Shown here in pieces: positions 1 to 6,043 of a stretch of DNA of 6,500 nt. The notes under the pieces were generated by a model. It did not search any database. It saw only the letters and a list, made by a program, of their open reading frames with translations, and was not told where the DNA came from. The DNA is taken from positions 1 through 6,500 of the forward strand of contig CAKTKF010000072.1 of NCBI GenBank assembly GCA_934569215.1. Reading direction: 5' to 3'. The position numbers were made by a program, and so were the translations under genes. Every line of letters starts with the position of its first letter. Within the stretch, counting starts at the first letter, position 1. This stretch comes from an uncultured Oscillospiraceae bacterium. GTDB taxonomy: Bacteria; Bacillota; Clostridia; Oscillospirales; Oscillospiraceae.

Positions 1-444
1 CCCCGGCGCGGGGATTTTGTAGACCCGGCAGCTTTGGTCGTAGCGGTGCATCAGCGCTTCAAACTTTTCCTCCCGCAAGGTCATGGGCGTGGCCATCACG
101 CCGATGCCGCCGCCGTGGTACCGGTCGTAGGCCAGCTTGAGGGCAGGCTCAATGCCAATGACGATGGTATCCGGATAGGCCTCCCGCAGATCGTGGATGG
201 CGGCGGAGGTCGCGGTGTTGCAGGCCACCACCAGCGCCTTGACCCCCTGAGCCATCAGCCGACGTGCCGCGGCGAAGGTGAGCGCTTCCACCTCATCCTT
301 GGTTTTGGTTCCGTAGGGGGCGTTGGCGGAGTCGCCGAAATAGAGGTACCGTTCCCCGGGCATGACCCGCCGCAGGTGCCGCAGTACGCTGATGCCGCCC
401 ACGCCGGAGTCGAAGACGGCAATGTAATCTTCTTTGGTGTTCAT
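1..444 (-). CDS. murI: Glutamate racemase, N-terminal part (cut by window edge)
   Basis: Glutamate racemase interconverts L- and D-glutamate in the cytoplasm and so supplies the D-Glu of peptidoglycan. Reading from the ATG at 444 down to base 1 gives 148 open codons. Family motifs appear in order: FDSGVGGISVLR (residues 11-22, with the catalytic-site Asp12/Ser13), YFGDSANAPYG (35-45), VVACNTATSAA (72-82, containing the first catalytic cysteine, Cys75), then GIEPALK and GVMATPMTL. The family is usually about 260-280 residues, so a little under half the protein, including the second catalytic cysteine, lies beyond the left edge. The ATG is preceded by AGGTG (450-454 on the plus strand) with a 5-base gap, and the first motif starts where it should relative to this Met, so the start is secure. 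The gene has its own promoter at 499-527 and no co-transcribed upstream gene. Identification rests on motifs seen in the sequence and is firm. Confidence 0.95.
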   Translation of the reverse strand, partial: MNTKEDYIAVFDSGVGGISVLRHLRRVMPGERYLYFGDSANAPYGTKTKDEVEALTFAAARRLMAQGVKALVVACNTATSAAIHDLREAYPDTIVIGIEPALKLAYDRYHGGGIGVMATPMTLREEKFEALMHRYDQSCRVYKIPAPG

Positions 445-498
445 GGTTTCACCTGGTCATCTTCCGGGGCGGGCGCGTGGCTGCCCCATGTTTTTTAT

Positions 499-527
499 AT
501 AGTATCAAATTTCCGCCGTTCTTTCAA
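499..527 (-). promoter_or_regulatory. Predicted murI promoter
   Basis: Reading the minus strand, TTGAAA (522-527; five of six to the -35 consensus) is followed after 17 bases by TACTAT (499-504). A TG one base upstream of that hexamer makes an extended -10. Transcription would start near 492, giving a leader of about 48 bases. The leader contains a small GC hairpin (GGGGC at 466-470 with GCCCC at 483-487) a few bases before the ribosome site. Confidence 0.7.
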
Positions 528-569
528 TGGCTCGTTGCTTTTTTCGCGGATTTTTTGGAAGCGAATGAT

Positions 570-595
570 CCCCCGGCTGCTGATGCAGCCGGGGG
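570..595 (-). terminator. Terminator-like hairpin closing the two-gene membrane operon
   Basis: A perfect 11-bp stem, CCCCCGGCTGC (570-580) with GCAGCCGGGGG (585-595), encloses a TGAT loop. It starts six bases beyond the TAG stop (602-604) of the zinc-ribbon gene, the classic place for an intrinsic terminator. On the minus strand the bases after the stem are only moderately T-rich (ATCATTCGCTT), so it is not a textbook U-tract. It also separates this operon from the murI promoter. No plus-strand gene ends here. Confidence 0.65.
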
Positions 596-601
596 AAAAC
601 A

Positions 602-1714
602 CTATTTTGTAACGGGAATGCTGATCCGCTTGCTTTCCACCAGAAGCTCATCGGTGTCATGATCCAGGACGCCCAGCACCAGCTCCAGGGAGGTGATGTC
701 CCGAACCCGCTTCACGTCCGCGTCATACAGCCACATCTCGCACTTGCCCCAGGTGTCCGGCGCAAGCTCGTCGAACAGGAACAGATCGCTGGATTCGCCG
801 TTCACATAGGTTTCCATCGTGTAGAGCCAGATATTCCGCCCGGAATGGTTCTCCACCCGGAACCGGAACGTGCCGTCCTCGCAAAGCTCACCCTCGCTGC
901 CCGTGTAGGTAAGGGTGATACCCGCCTTCTCCAGAACCGTCGTGCCGCCGCTCTCCACCGACCGGACATAGTTCTTGTCGGCGCGCAGGGTAATGGGGGG
1001 CGTAGAATCCAGCGAATCGTAGTCGTCGGCATCCGTCACTTCCAAGCAGAACGAGAGTTCGCCGATCGTTTCAATATTTCCGCTTTCAAGGTCGGTATCG
1101 TTGACCCAGATCGAGGTCATTTCCTCCCGCCCCGCTTCCAGCAGGATGAAAAAGAGGCGATCCTCCGTCATGTAGCCGTTGACGCTGTCCATGCTGCTCA
1201 TGAGCATAACGTCCCTGTCCGAATCGTTGCGAACGTAGACGGGAATTTCCTCCGTGTATGTGTCCCCGTCCTTCCAGTCGGCCACGGCGAGAATGCCGTC
1301 CTTATCATACAGGACGGTCTGGTGGTGGAAATCCTCCGGGCGAATTATCGCCTCCGTTTCAGGCTCCCAGGTGTCCTCGTCGCTCCATAGGGAGGATACG
1401 CTGTTCATTCTTTCGGAGACGGCCGCGTACAGCGCATACTGTATCGCCATGACCGCAAACACGATCAGAATCGGCCACAGCCATTTTGGCATAGTCTTTT
1501 TCCGCCGTCCGGCATAGGTTCTGCACTCCTTGTGCCGGGTAGGGCCGCCCCGGCGGACGGGTCTGTCCTCCGGCGCCTCGATGACCAGCGGCTCACCTTC
1601 ATGGGTGTGCAGGCCATGGGCAATTTCCTCGGTAAACGGCTCGTAGTAGCATTCCCGGCAACGCTTGCCGTTGTAGGGCGCGCCGCAGCAGGGGCATCTT
1701 TTCAACTGAATCAC
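602..1714 (-). CDS. Zinc-ribbon, single-TM protein with tandemly duplicated outer domain
   Basis: This 370-residue protein has no recognised name or known function. An N-terminal zinc ribbon has Cys7-x2-Cys10 and Cys19-x2-Cys22. A polar, charged linker follows (about 28-74, ending RRKK), then one membrane helix (about 78-99) and an outer region of about 270 residues. The positive charges before the helix put the ribbon inside the cell and the rest outside. The outer region holds two related copies, about 133-243 and 259-369. Each starts TVL, then a GI, then V-x-N-x-S-x-R, a VNG, an acidic/aromatic stretch, W-x(3)-D, and an L-x-V-x-D-x-D strand. Such ribbon-TM-ectodomain proteins are common in Firmicutes. 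I chose the GTG at 1714 because it overlaps the upstream stop as GTGA, has GAGGAAGGA just before it, and places the ribbon at the N-terminus; an ATG at 1861 is open in frame but would lie deep in the upstream gene. A scaffold or sensor role is a guess. Confidence 0.85.
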   Translation of the reverse strand: MIQLKRCPCCGAPYNGKRCRECYYEPFTEEIAHGLHTHEGEPLVIEAPEDRPVRRGGPTRHKECRTYAGRRKKTMPKWLWPILIVFAVMAIQYALYAAVSERMNSVSSLWSDEDTWEPETEAIIRPEDFHHQTVLYDKDGILAVADWKDGDTYTEEIPVYVRNDSDRDVMLMSSMDSVNGYMTEDRLFFILLEAGREEMTSIWVNDTDLESGNIETIGELSFCLEVTDADDYDSLDSTPPITLRADKNYVRSVESGGTTVLEKAGITLTYTGSEGELCEDGTFRFRVENHSGRNIWLYTMETYVNGESSDLFLFDELAPDTWGKCEMWLYDADVKRVRDITSLELVLGVLDHDTDELLVESKRISIPVTK

Positions 1715-1726
1715 TTGTCCTTCCTC
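1711..1726 (-). promoter_or_regulatory. Stop/start overlap and ribosome site coupling the two membrane genes
   Basis: The upstream gene ends in TGA (1713-1711) and the downstream gene starts with GTG (1714-1712), giving a 4-base GTGA overlap. The ribosome site GAGGAAGGA (1726-1718) lies inside the last codons of the upstream gene. This layout normally means the two proteins are translated together in a fixed ratio, and it decides the true start of the zinc-ribbon gene. Confidence 0.8.
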
Positions 1727-2253
1727 GACCGGGCGGCCGACTCCTGATATTCCAGAATTTTCACATTGTCCCACGCCTTGCGGAATTCCAACACCATCAG
1801 GGCGATCACCACCGCCAGCGCAAGCAGCAGGATGACACGGAACACCATGTCCATCCGCCATATGTTCATCCAGCTCTGCGGGTCAAACTCGGATGCGGTA
1901 TCCGTCCTCGCCGCCTCCCGGATGACCCGCAGGCCGTTTCTTTCAAAATAGGCCACACGGTAGGCTTCGCCCATGGCGAGACTCGCCTGACTCTGTTCCA
2001 GCCAGTAGCGGGTTCCGTCGGCAGCGGTGACCATTTCCGCGTTGGTGTAGCGCTTGGGGGAATTGGCGAGTATGCCGGTACGGGCACCCGGCGTTCTGTA
2101 GTCCGCCACCGACACCACCGTGATCTCGGCGGTCTCCCACCGCCATGGGGGCGGATCCAGCGCGGCGAGTCCCGTAATGATCGCGCCGCCGCAGATCAGC
2201 AGCACCAGCCACCAGCCCCAGATCTGGCGGATCAGCATACCGATGCGCCTCAT
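1711..2253 (-). CDS. Small two-TM membrane protein of unknown function, first gene of the operon
   Basis: I do not recognise this 180-residue protein. It has a short basic N-terminus (MRRIGMLIRQ), a first membrane helix (about 12-32), an outer domain of about 100 residues (33-135), a second helix (about 136-155), and a basic, lysine/arginine-rich cytoplasmic tail. This gives an N-in/C-in hairpin topology. The outer domain looks like a short beta-rich segment (ITVVSVADYRT, a DGTRYWLE turn, YRVAYFERNGLRVI), a layout reminiscent of DUF3592-like proteins, but I cannot assert that family. The reading frame stays open to a GTG at 2280; I prefer the ATG at 2253 because the predicted transcription start is near 2285, which would leave the GTG almost leaderless, whereas the ATG has GGGGAAG nine bases before it and gives a normal hydrophobic N-terminus. 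A TTG at 2271 is a second alternative. Its tight coupling to the zinc-ribbon gene suggests that the two products act together in the membrane. Confidence 0.8.
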   Translation of the reverse strand: MRRIGMLIRQIWGWWLVLLICGGAIITGLAALDPPPWRWETAEITVVSVADYRTPGARTGILANSPKRYTNAEMVTAADGTRYWLEQSQASLAMGEAYRVAYFERNGLRVIREAARTDTASEFDPQSWMNIWRMDMVFRVILLLALAVVIALMVLEFRKAWDNVKILEYQESAARSRKDK

Positions 2254-2291
2254 TTTACTGTGCTTCCCCAATTCTATCACTCTCCATCTTC

Positions 2292-2321
2292 ATTATATCA
2301 TAAGGAGTTGCCCCTCCGCAA
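2292..2321 (-). promoter_or_regulatory. Predicted promoter of the two-gene membrane operon (extended -10)
   Basis: On the minus strand the -10 is a perfect TATAAT (2297-2292), preceded by TG and one base, so it is an extended -10 (TGATATAAT). A weak -35 candidate, TTGCGG (2321-2316), lies 18 bases upstream. Transcription would begin near 2285, about 32 bases before the preferred ATG at 2253. A small inverted repeat, GTTGC/GCAAC (2307-2322), overlaps the -35 and spacer. Confidence 0.7.
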
Positions 2322-2330
2322 CAGAATGAA

Positions 2331-2379
2331 CACGGGATTTTTTGCCGCTTCACGGGAAATCTCCCGCTTTCCGGCAAAA
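2331..2379. repeat. Direct repeat and nested inverted repeat between divergent promoters
   Basis: Two copies of CACGGGA (2331-2337 and 2351-2357) lie exactly 20 bases apart, about two helical turns. Overlapping them is a nested inverted repeat: TTTTGCCG (2340-2347) with CGGCAAAA (2372-2379) outside, and CGGGA (2353-2357) with TCCCG (2362-2366) inside. The T-run comes before the outer stem and A-run after it on either strand, so it does not look like a terminator. Its position between the two divergent promoters would suit a regulator binding site, but no regulator gene is in the window. Confidence 0.4.
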
Positions 2380-2382
2380 CCG

Positions 2383-2411
2383 TTGCATTCTTCCGTCCGA
2401 AACGGTATAAT
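2383..2411 (+). promoter_or_regulatory. Predicted promoter of the P1-family peptidase gene
   Basis: TTGCAT (2383-2388) and a perfect TATAAT (2406-2411) are separated by 17 bases. Transcription would start near 2418, leaving a leader of about 22 bases that contains the ribosome site GGGAGG (2427-2432), seven bases before the ATG at 2440. This rules out the longer reading frame that opens at 2260, since that would start far upstream of the promoter. Confidence 0.75.
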
Positions 2412-2439
2412 GTCAGAAAAACACTCGGGAGGAATTTTT

Positions 2440-3447
2440 ATGGATTTGAACATCGGCCGTATGCCCCACGGGCCGCGGAACTCCATCGCGGACGTGGCCG
2501 GCGTCCGCGTCGGCCACTGCACCGTGGACGATGAACGGCACAAAACCGGCGTAACGGTGATTCTGCCCTGCGAGGACGACATTTTCCGCAGCAAGATGCC
2601 CGCGGCTTACCACGTTCTCAACGGCTTCGGGAAAACCACGGGACTGATGCAGATCGGGGAGCTGGGGACGCTGGAGACCCCCATCGCCCTGACAAACACC
2701 CTGAATGTGGGACTGGTTCACGACGCCATGGTGGAATACATGTGCCGCCAGGGGGAGCGCCAGGGATATCCGGTTTATTCCGTGAACCCCGTGGTGTGCG
2801 AGTGCAACGACGCGTCCCTGAATGACATCCGCCACCGGGCGGTGGGGCAGGCGGAGGTGTTCGCCGCCATTGCCGCCGCGTCGGCGGACTTTGCCCAGGG
2901 CGACGTGGGCGCGGGCAAGGGCATGACCTGCCACGACCTGAAGGGCGGCATTGGTTCTTCCTCCCGGCTGGTTTCCATCGTCGGGGAGACCTTTACCGTG
3001 GGCGTGCTGGTTCTGACGAACCACGGCTGTCTGCGGGATCTGACCGTCGGCGGAGAGAATATCGGTAAGGAGATCGAGCAACGCATCCGGGAGGACACTC
3101 CCGACGAGGGCAGCTGCATCATGATCGTCGGCACCGACCTGCCCGTCACCTCCCGCCAGCTGGGGCGGATCATCCGCCGGTGCAGCGTGGGGCTTGCCCG
3201 GCTGGGCAGCTACATCGGCCACGGCAGTGGCGAGGTCATGGTAGGCTTTTCCACCGCCAACCGGATTCCGGCGCAGGGCGACTGCCTGGATTTCCGCTGC
3301 ATCCACGAGTCCCACATAGACGACGCCTTCCGCGCCGTTGCGGAGGCCACCGAGGAAGCGGTGCTGCGCTCCATGCTGGAAGCTAAACCGGTCACAGGCT
3401 ACACCGGCAAAGTGCGCCGGAGCCTCGGTGAATTCTGGCAACCCTGA
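2440..3447 (+). CDS. P1-family (DmpA-like, S58) self-processing aminopeptidase/amidase
   Basis: This 335-residue protein belongs to the DmpA/BapA family, N-terminal-nucleophile-type enzymes that remove amino acids from small peptides, amides or esters (L-aminopeptidase/D-Ala-esterase, beta-peptidyl aminopeptidase). Family signatures are GPRNSIADVAGVRVGH (11-26), PVVCECNDASLNDI (117-130), the glycine-rich GAGKGMTCHDLKGGIGSSSR (157-176), and GSCIMIVGTDLPV (224-236) leading into RRCSVGLARLGSYIGHGSG. By family knowledge the chain is cut before a serine at the start of the last strand; here that is Gly224-Ser225, giving pieces of about 224 and 111 residues, close to the 249/126 split of DmpA. Ser225 would then be the nucleophile; this placement is inference. 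There is no signal peptide, so it is likely cytoplasmic. The ATG follows GGGAGG by seven bases. The usual aromatic in the NDG-x-LND motif is replaced (NDASLND). The natural substrate cannot be told. It is the only plus-strand gene and is transcribed alone. Confidence 0.92.
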   Translation: MDLNIGRMPHGPRNSIADVAGVRVGHCTVDDERHKTGVTVILPCEDDIFRSKMPAAYHVLNGFGKTTGLMQIGELGTLETPIALTNTLNVGLVHDAMVEYMCRQGERQGYPVYSVNPVVCECNDASLNDIRHRAVGQAEVFAAIAAASADFAQGDVGAGKGMTCHDLKGGIGSSSRLVSIVGETFTVGVLVLTNHGCLRDLTVGGENIGKEIEQRIREDTPDEGSCIMIVGTDLPVTSRQLGRIIRRCSVGLARLGSYIGHGSGEVMVGFSTANRIPAQGDCLDFRCIHESHIDDAFRAVAEATEEAVLRSMLEAKPVTGYTGKVRRSLGEFWQP

Positions 3448-3494
3448 ACACGGCACGGAAACAAGCGCCTGACAAAATCCGGAAATTTTCAATC

Positions 3495-3542
3495 AAAAAA
3501 TGGCCGCTGTTGGATGAAATACGTCCAGAGCGGCCATTTTTT
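3495..3542. terminator. Bidirectional terminator between convergent genes
   Basis: AAAAAATGGCCGCT (3495-3508) pairs perfectly with AGCGGCCATTTTTT (3529-3542): a 14-bp stem with A-run before and T-run after, so it works on both strands. The 20-base loop can fold further through TGGA/TCCA. It lies 47 bases after the peptidase stop and 24 bases after the lipoprotein stop, serving both. Confidence 0.9.
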
Positions 3543-3566
3543 GCATATCTCTATATCGGTGCGGGT

Positions 3567-4712
3567 TTATGCAGTTTCCTCCCATGAAAGCCTGGGTTCG
3601 CAGTATGGCAGGCCATATTCTGTCCGGTAAGTCACTTTGTTTCCGACAAATTGAAATTTCCCGCTGTCCAACGGTCTGACCGTCAGTTCATGGGCAAACA
3701 GGCAGTCTGTTTTCAGATCGGTGGACAGTATCTCCACGGTCAGGGTGACCGTTCCGTCTCTGTCCGTCCGGCAGGCCGTCACTTCCGGTTCGATCATGTA
3801 ATAACGCAGGAACACATAATCATTTGTTTCAATTTGCCGCCAGGGGTAATAGTCCCCTTCCTCACTGTAATGTGCCAGTTTCCGGAACGTGTCCAGGTCA
3901 ATGCTGAAATAGGGCAATATTACTTTCTCAAATTCCGCCGCAGGTATCTTGTAGCAGCATTGCTCCTTGATATAGGTGTATCCGTCCGGCTGAAACCGCT
4001 GGCCGTAGGTATCATAATACAGATACTCCCACACATCGTTGAAGCTGAGATTTTCAAAGCTATCCTCGTTCCAGTCCGTGAGATACATGTTCGTGCCAAT
4101 GTATCCGCCCGCCATGACGTACTTCCTGTTCAGGTCGCACAGCTCCGGGTCGGGTGCTTCCAGCCGGATCAGGGAAAAGTCGGCATAATGTTTATCCCCG
4201 GCCGGGTAGAGCCGGTAATAGAAATTTCCTTTGTCCGTCAAATCCCATTCCGGAATATCTTGCTTCTCATAATACAGTTCCGAACCGCCGCCCATCGGGT
4301 AATCCATGCTGTAAACGCGGGCGTCACCGTCCCCATAGGTAAACAGCTGATAATGTAGCGTGCTGTTTTCTCCGACCGTAATAATCTCCTGCTCCGCAGG
4401 TCTTCTGCTTTGAACGTTCCGCCAAAAATCCCGGAATCTTTCCGCCGTCATCAGATAAGCGGGATATTCCTCGCTGGTGTCGATCACATCCAATCCGGCG
4501 TCATACAGCGCTGCTTCCATCTCGTCGACGGTGCTTTGTGAAAGGGTCTGTCCGGAATCTGTTTCTGCCTTATTGCAAACTGACGCAATTTCTTTGCACC
4601 GGCTCCGAAGCTGCTCCCGCATGGGATCCGTTTCCACATCCGGCTGTTGACCGCACGCACTCAGGAACAGGGTCAGCAGCAGGAGAAAGACTCCCGCGTT
4701 TCTCAATTTCAT
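3567..4712 (-). CDS. Lipoprotein of unknown function (possibly DUF6070-like)
   Basis: This 381-residue exported lipoprotein has a clear signal peptide: basic MKLR, a leucine-rich core (8-17), and the lipobox LSAC ending at Cys20, so the mature protein is anchored to the outer face of the membrane. The mature part is rich in Tyr, Asp and Glu, with stretches such as NFYYRLYPAGDKHYADFSLI (163-182) and SFNDVWEYLYYDTYG (223-237) and a C-terminal RPLDSGKFQFVGN (346-358). The pattern reminds me of Clostridia lipoproteins classed as DUF6070, but I could not check this. Eight further cysteines (39, 46, 192, 252, 253, 314, 337, 371) are unusual for an outer-face protein. The frame is open to a GTG at 4724, but I chose the ATG at 4712, which has GGAAAGG about 11 bases upstream and a normal signal peptide. 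GC is visibly lower than in neighbours (bases 3601-3660: 25 of 60; 2881-2940 in the peptidase: 43 of 60), hinting at different ancestry. No promoter is evident directly upstream. Confidence 0.85.
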   Translation of the reverse strand: MKLRNAGVFLLLLTLFLSACGQQPDVETDPMREQLRSRCKEIASVCNKAETDSGQTLSQSTVDEMEAALYDAGLDVIDTSEEYPAYLMTAERFRDFWRNVQSRRPAEQEIITVGENSTLHYQLFTYGDGDARVYSMDYPMGGGSELYYEKQDIPEWDLTDKGNFYYRLYPAGDKHYADFSLIRLEAPDPELCDLNRKYVMAGGYIGTNMYLTDWNEDSFENLSFNDVWEYLYYDTYGQRFQPDGYTYIKEQCCYKIPAAEFEKVILPYFSIDLDTFRKLAHYSEEGDYYPWRQIETNDYVFLRYYMIEPEVTACRTDRDGTVTLTVEILSTDLKTDCLFAHELTVRPLDSGKFQFVGNKVTYRTEYGLPYCEPRLSWEETA

Positions 4713-4742
4713 GAATCTCAACACCTTTCCAAAAGCCGGAAA

Positions 4743-4783
4743 CAGCGGTAGAAATCACGAAGCAACCGTGGTTTCTACCGCTG
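4743..4783 (-). terminator. Hairpin after gap, probable (perhaps partial) terminator
   Basis: CAGCGGTAGAAA (4743-4754) pairs perfectly with TTTCTACCGCTG (4772-4783), and CACG/CGTG (4756-4759, 4767-4770) can extend the stem beyond one imperfect pair. Reading the minus strand it lies about 70 bases after the gap stop and is followed by TTTCCGGCTTTT, a broken T-tract. It ends only about 30 bases before the lipoprotein ATG, so it could also act as a leader structure for that gene. Confidence 0.55.
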
Positions 4784-4852
4784 AATCATTAGGACGATTT
4801 TTCGAAAAGCCTATTTTGCAACAGGCTCAATCCGCTGCTCTCCGAACCGGAA

Positions 4853-5869
4853 TTACAGCAGGGTAGCGAAGTGCTTGATGGTGCGGACCATCTGAGAAAC
4901 GTAGGAGTTCTCGTTGTCGTACCAGGAAACGACCTGCACCTGGCTGGTGCCGTTGCCCAGGTTGATGACCATGGTCTGGGTGGCATCGAACAGGGAGCCG
5001 AAACGCATGCCGATGATGTCGGAGGAAACGATCTCATCGGTGTTGTAGCCGAAGGACTCGGTGGCCTCAGCCTTCATCTGGGCGTTGATCTCTTCCTTGG
5101 TGGGGTTGCCCTCAACAACGGCGTTCAGGATGGTGGTGGAGCCGGTGGGGGTGGGAACACGCTGAGCAGCGCCGATCAGCTTGCCGTTCAGCTCGGGGAT
5201 GACCAGGCCGATGGCCTTGGCAGCACCGGTGGAGTTGGGAACGATGTTCACGGCACCAGCGCGGGAACGACGCAGGTCGCCCTTTCTCTGGGGGCCGTCC
5301 AGGATCATCTGGTCGCCGGTGTAAGCGTGGATGGTGCACATAATGCCGGACTGGATCTTCCAGCCGTCGTTCAGAGCCTTGGCCATGGGAGCCAGGCAGT
5401 TGGTGGTGCAGGAAGCGGCGGAGATGATGTTGTCTTCCTTGGTCAGGGTGTTGTGGTTAACGTTGTAAACGATGGTGGGCAGGTCATTGCCGGCAGGAGC
5501 GGAAATGACGACCTTCTTGGCGCCGGCGTCGATGTGCGCCTGAGCCTTGGCCTTGGAAGTGTAGAAACCGGTGCACTCCAGGACAACGTCCACACCCAGC
5601 TCGCCCCAGGGCAGCTCGGCAGCGTTGGCCTTGGCGTAAATGGTGATCTTCTTGCCGTCGACGGTGATGTAGTCCTCGCCAGCCTCAACGACGTGACCCT
5701 GAGCAGCGTAGTTGCCCTGAGTGGAATCGTACTTCAGCAGGTGAGCCAGCATCTTGGGAGAGGTCAGGTCGTTGATAGCGACGACTTCGAAACCCTCAGC
5801 ACCGAACATCTGACGGAAAGCCAGACGGCCGATACGGCCAAAACCATTGATTGCAACTTTAACAGACAT
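4853..5869 (-). CDS. gap: Glyceraldehyde-3-phosphate dehydrogenase (NAD-dependent, phosphorylating)
   Basis: GAPDH converts glyceraldehyde 3-phosphate, NAD+ and phosphate to 1,3-bisphosphoglycerate in cytoplasmic glycolysis, acting as a homotetramer. The 338-residue length is normal. The NAD-binding Rossmann start is [11 protein letters not shown] (5-15), with Asp34 in AINDL pointing to NAD rather than NADP. The catalytic motif [12 protein letters not shown] (150-161) places the nucleophile at Cys154, and the partner His181 sits in TIHAYTGDQ. The S-loop ([11 protein letters not shown]) and [14 protein letters not shown] follow, then [13 protein letters not shown] and the C-terminal [15 protein letters not shown]. 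The STTIL after the PTG motif matches a Clostridia-type subgroup better than the common SV-x-DL form. GGAGG (5881-5877) is seven bases before the ATG. Codon use is strongly biased to C/G-ending codons (AAC, ATC, GTG, CAG), as expected for a very highly expressed gene. No pgk or tpi follows; the downstream gene is the lipoprotein. All catalytic residues are intact. Confidence 0.98.
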   Translation of the reverse strand: MSVKVAINGFGRIGRLAFRQMFGAEGFEVVAINDLTSPKMLAHLLKYDSTQGNYAAQGHVVEAGEDYITVDGKKITIYAKANAAELPWGELGVDVVLECTGFYTSKAKAQAHIDAGAKKVVISAPAGNDLPTIVYNVNHNTLTKEDNIISAASCTTNCLAPMAKALNDGWKIQSGIMCTIHAYTGDQMILDGPQRKGDLRRSRAGAVNIVPNSTGAAKAIGLVIPELNGKLIGAAQRVPTPTGSTTILNAVVEGNPTKEEINAQMKAEATESFGYNTDEIVSSDIIGMRFGSLFDATQTMVINLGNGTSQVQVVSWYDNENSYVSQMVRTIKHFATLL

Positions 5870-5890
5870 GGTAATTCCTCCATTTTTATT

Positions 5891-5905
5891 ACTGCTGAAA
5901 GCAGT
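5891..5905 (-). promoter_or_regulatory. Short hairpin in the gap leader
   Basis: ACTGC and GCAGT form a perfect 5-bp stem around a 5-base loop. It sits in the roughly 75-base gap leader, about 10 bases before the GGAGG ribosome site. A small stem here could stabilise the mRNA; a regulatory role is only a guess. Confidence 0.4.
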
Positions 5906-5950
5906 ATTTTACTTTTCAGATACGGCTTTCGATATCTCCGTACGGAATAC

Positions 5951-5979
5951 ATTATACAATAAGCCCACTGCGTTGTAAA
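5951..5979 (-). promoter_or_regulatory. gap: gap promoter with upstream A/T-rich element
   Basis: On the minus strand, TTTACA (5979-5974; five of six to consensus) and a perfect TATAAT (5956-5951) are spaced by 17 bases, predicting a start near 5944. Just upstream, 5980-6000 is A/T-rich (ATTTTACAAAAATTACAC), like an UP element, and carries further TTACA copies. It is the best promoter in the window by consensus match, in keeping with high GAPDH output. Confidence 0.85.
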
Positions 5980-6043
5980 GTGTAATTTTTGTAAAATTCC
6001 GATCAGTTTTTCCTATTTTTCGGTGCAAGTTGCTCATTCGTGC

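Noticed and set aside
449..460. Three-codon mini-ORF (ATG ACC AGG TGA) just before murI
   Set aside because: Its only purine-rich sequence abuts the ATG with no spacing, so it is unlikely to be translated; its end simply coincides with the murI ribosome site.
34..612. 192-codon plus-strand open frame over murI
   Set aside because: The minus strand is an unmistakable glutamate racemase, and this frame also runs through its promoter and the 570-595 hairpin.
659..1390. 243-codon plus-strand open frame over the zinc-ribbon gene
   Set aside because: No plus-strand promoter or RBS is seen, and the minus-strand product has a zinc ribbon, membrane helix and duplicated domain.
1715..1861. Longer N-terminus for the zinc-ribbon protein, starting at an ATG at 1861
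   Set aside because: It would overlap the upstream gene by about 150 bases and add a Gly-rich segment; the GTG at 1714 has a good RBS and the usual GTGA overlap.
2260..2439. Longer N-terminus for the peptidase, opening at 2260
   Set aside because: It would contain both divergent promoters and the real gene's -10 and RBS; family homology begins just after the Met at 2440.
2413..3492. 359-codon minus-strand open frame opposite the P1-family peptidase
   Set aside because: The peptidase on the plus strand has clear family motifs, promoter and RBS. The antisense product is Ala/His/Gly-rich without recognisable features.
4799..4808. TTTTCGAAAA palindrome downstream of gap
   Set aside because: Short, A/T-rich and with no spacing to serve as a stem-loop; no partner element was found.
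4871..5962. 363-codon plus-strand open frame opposite gap
   Set aside because: It is a mirror of the strong C/G third-position bias of gap. The translation is Gly/Val/Asp-rich low-complexity sequence with no motif, while the opposite strand is an intact GAPDH.
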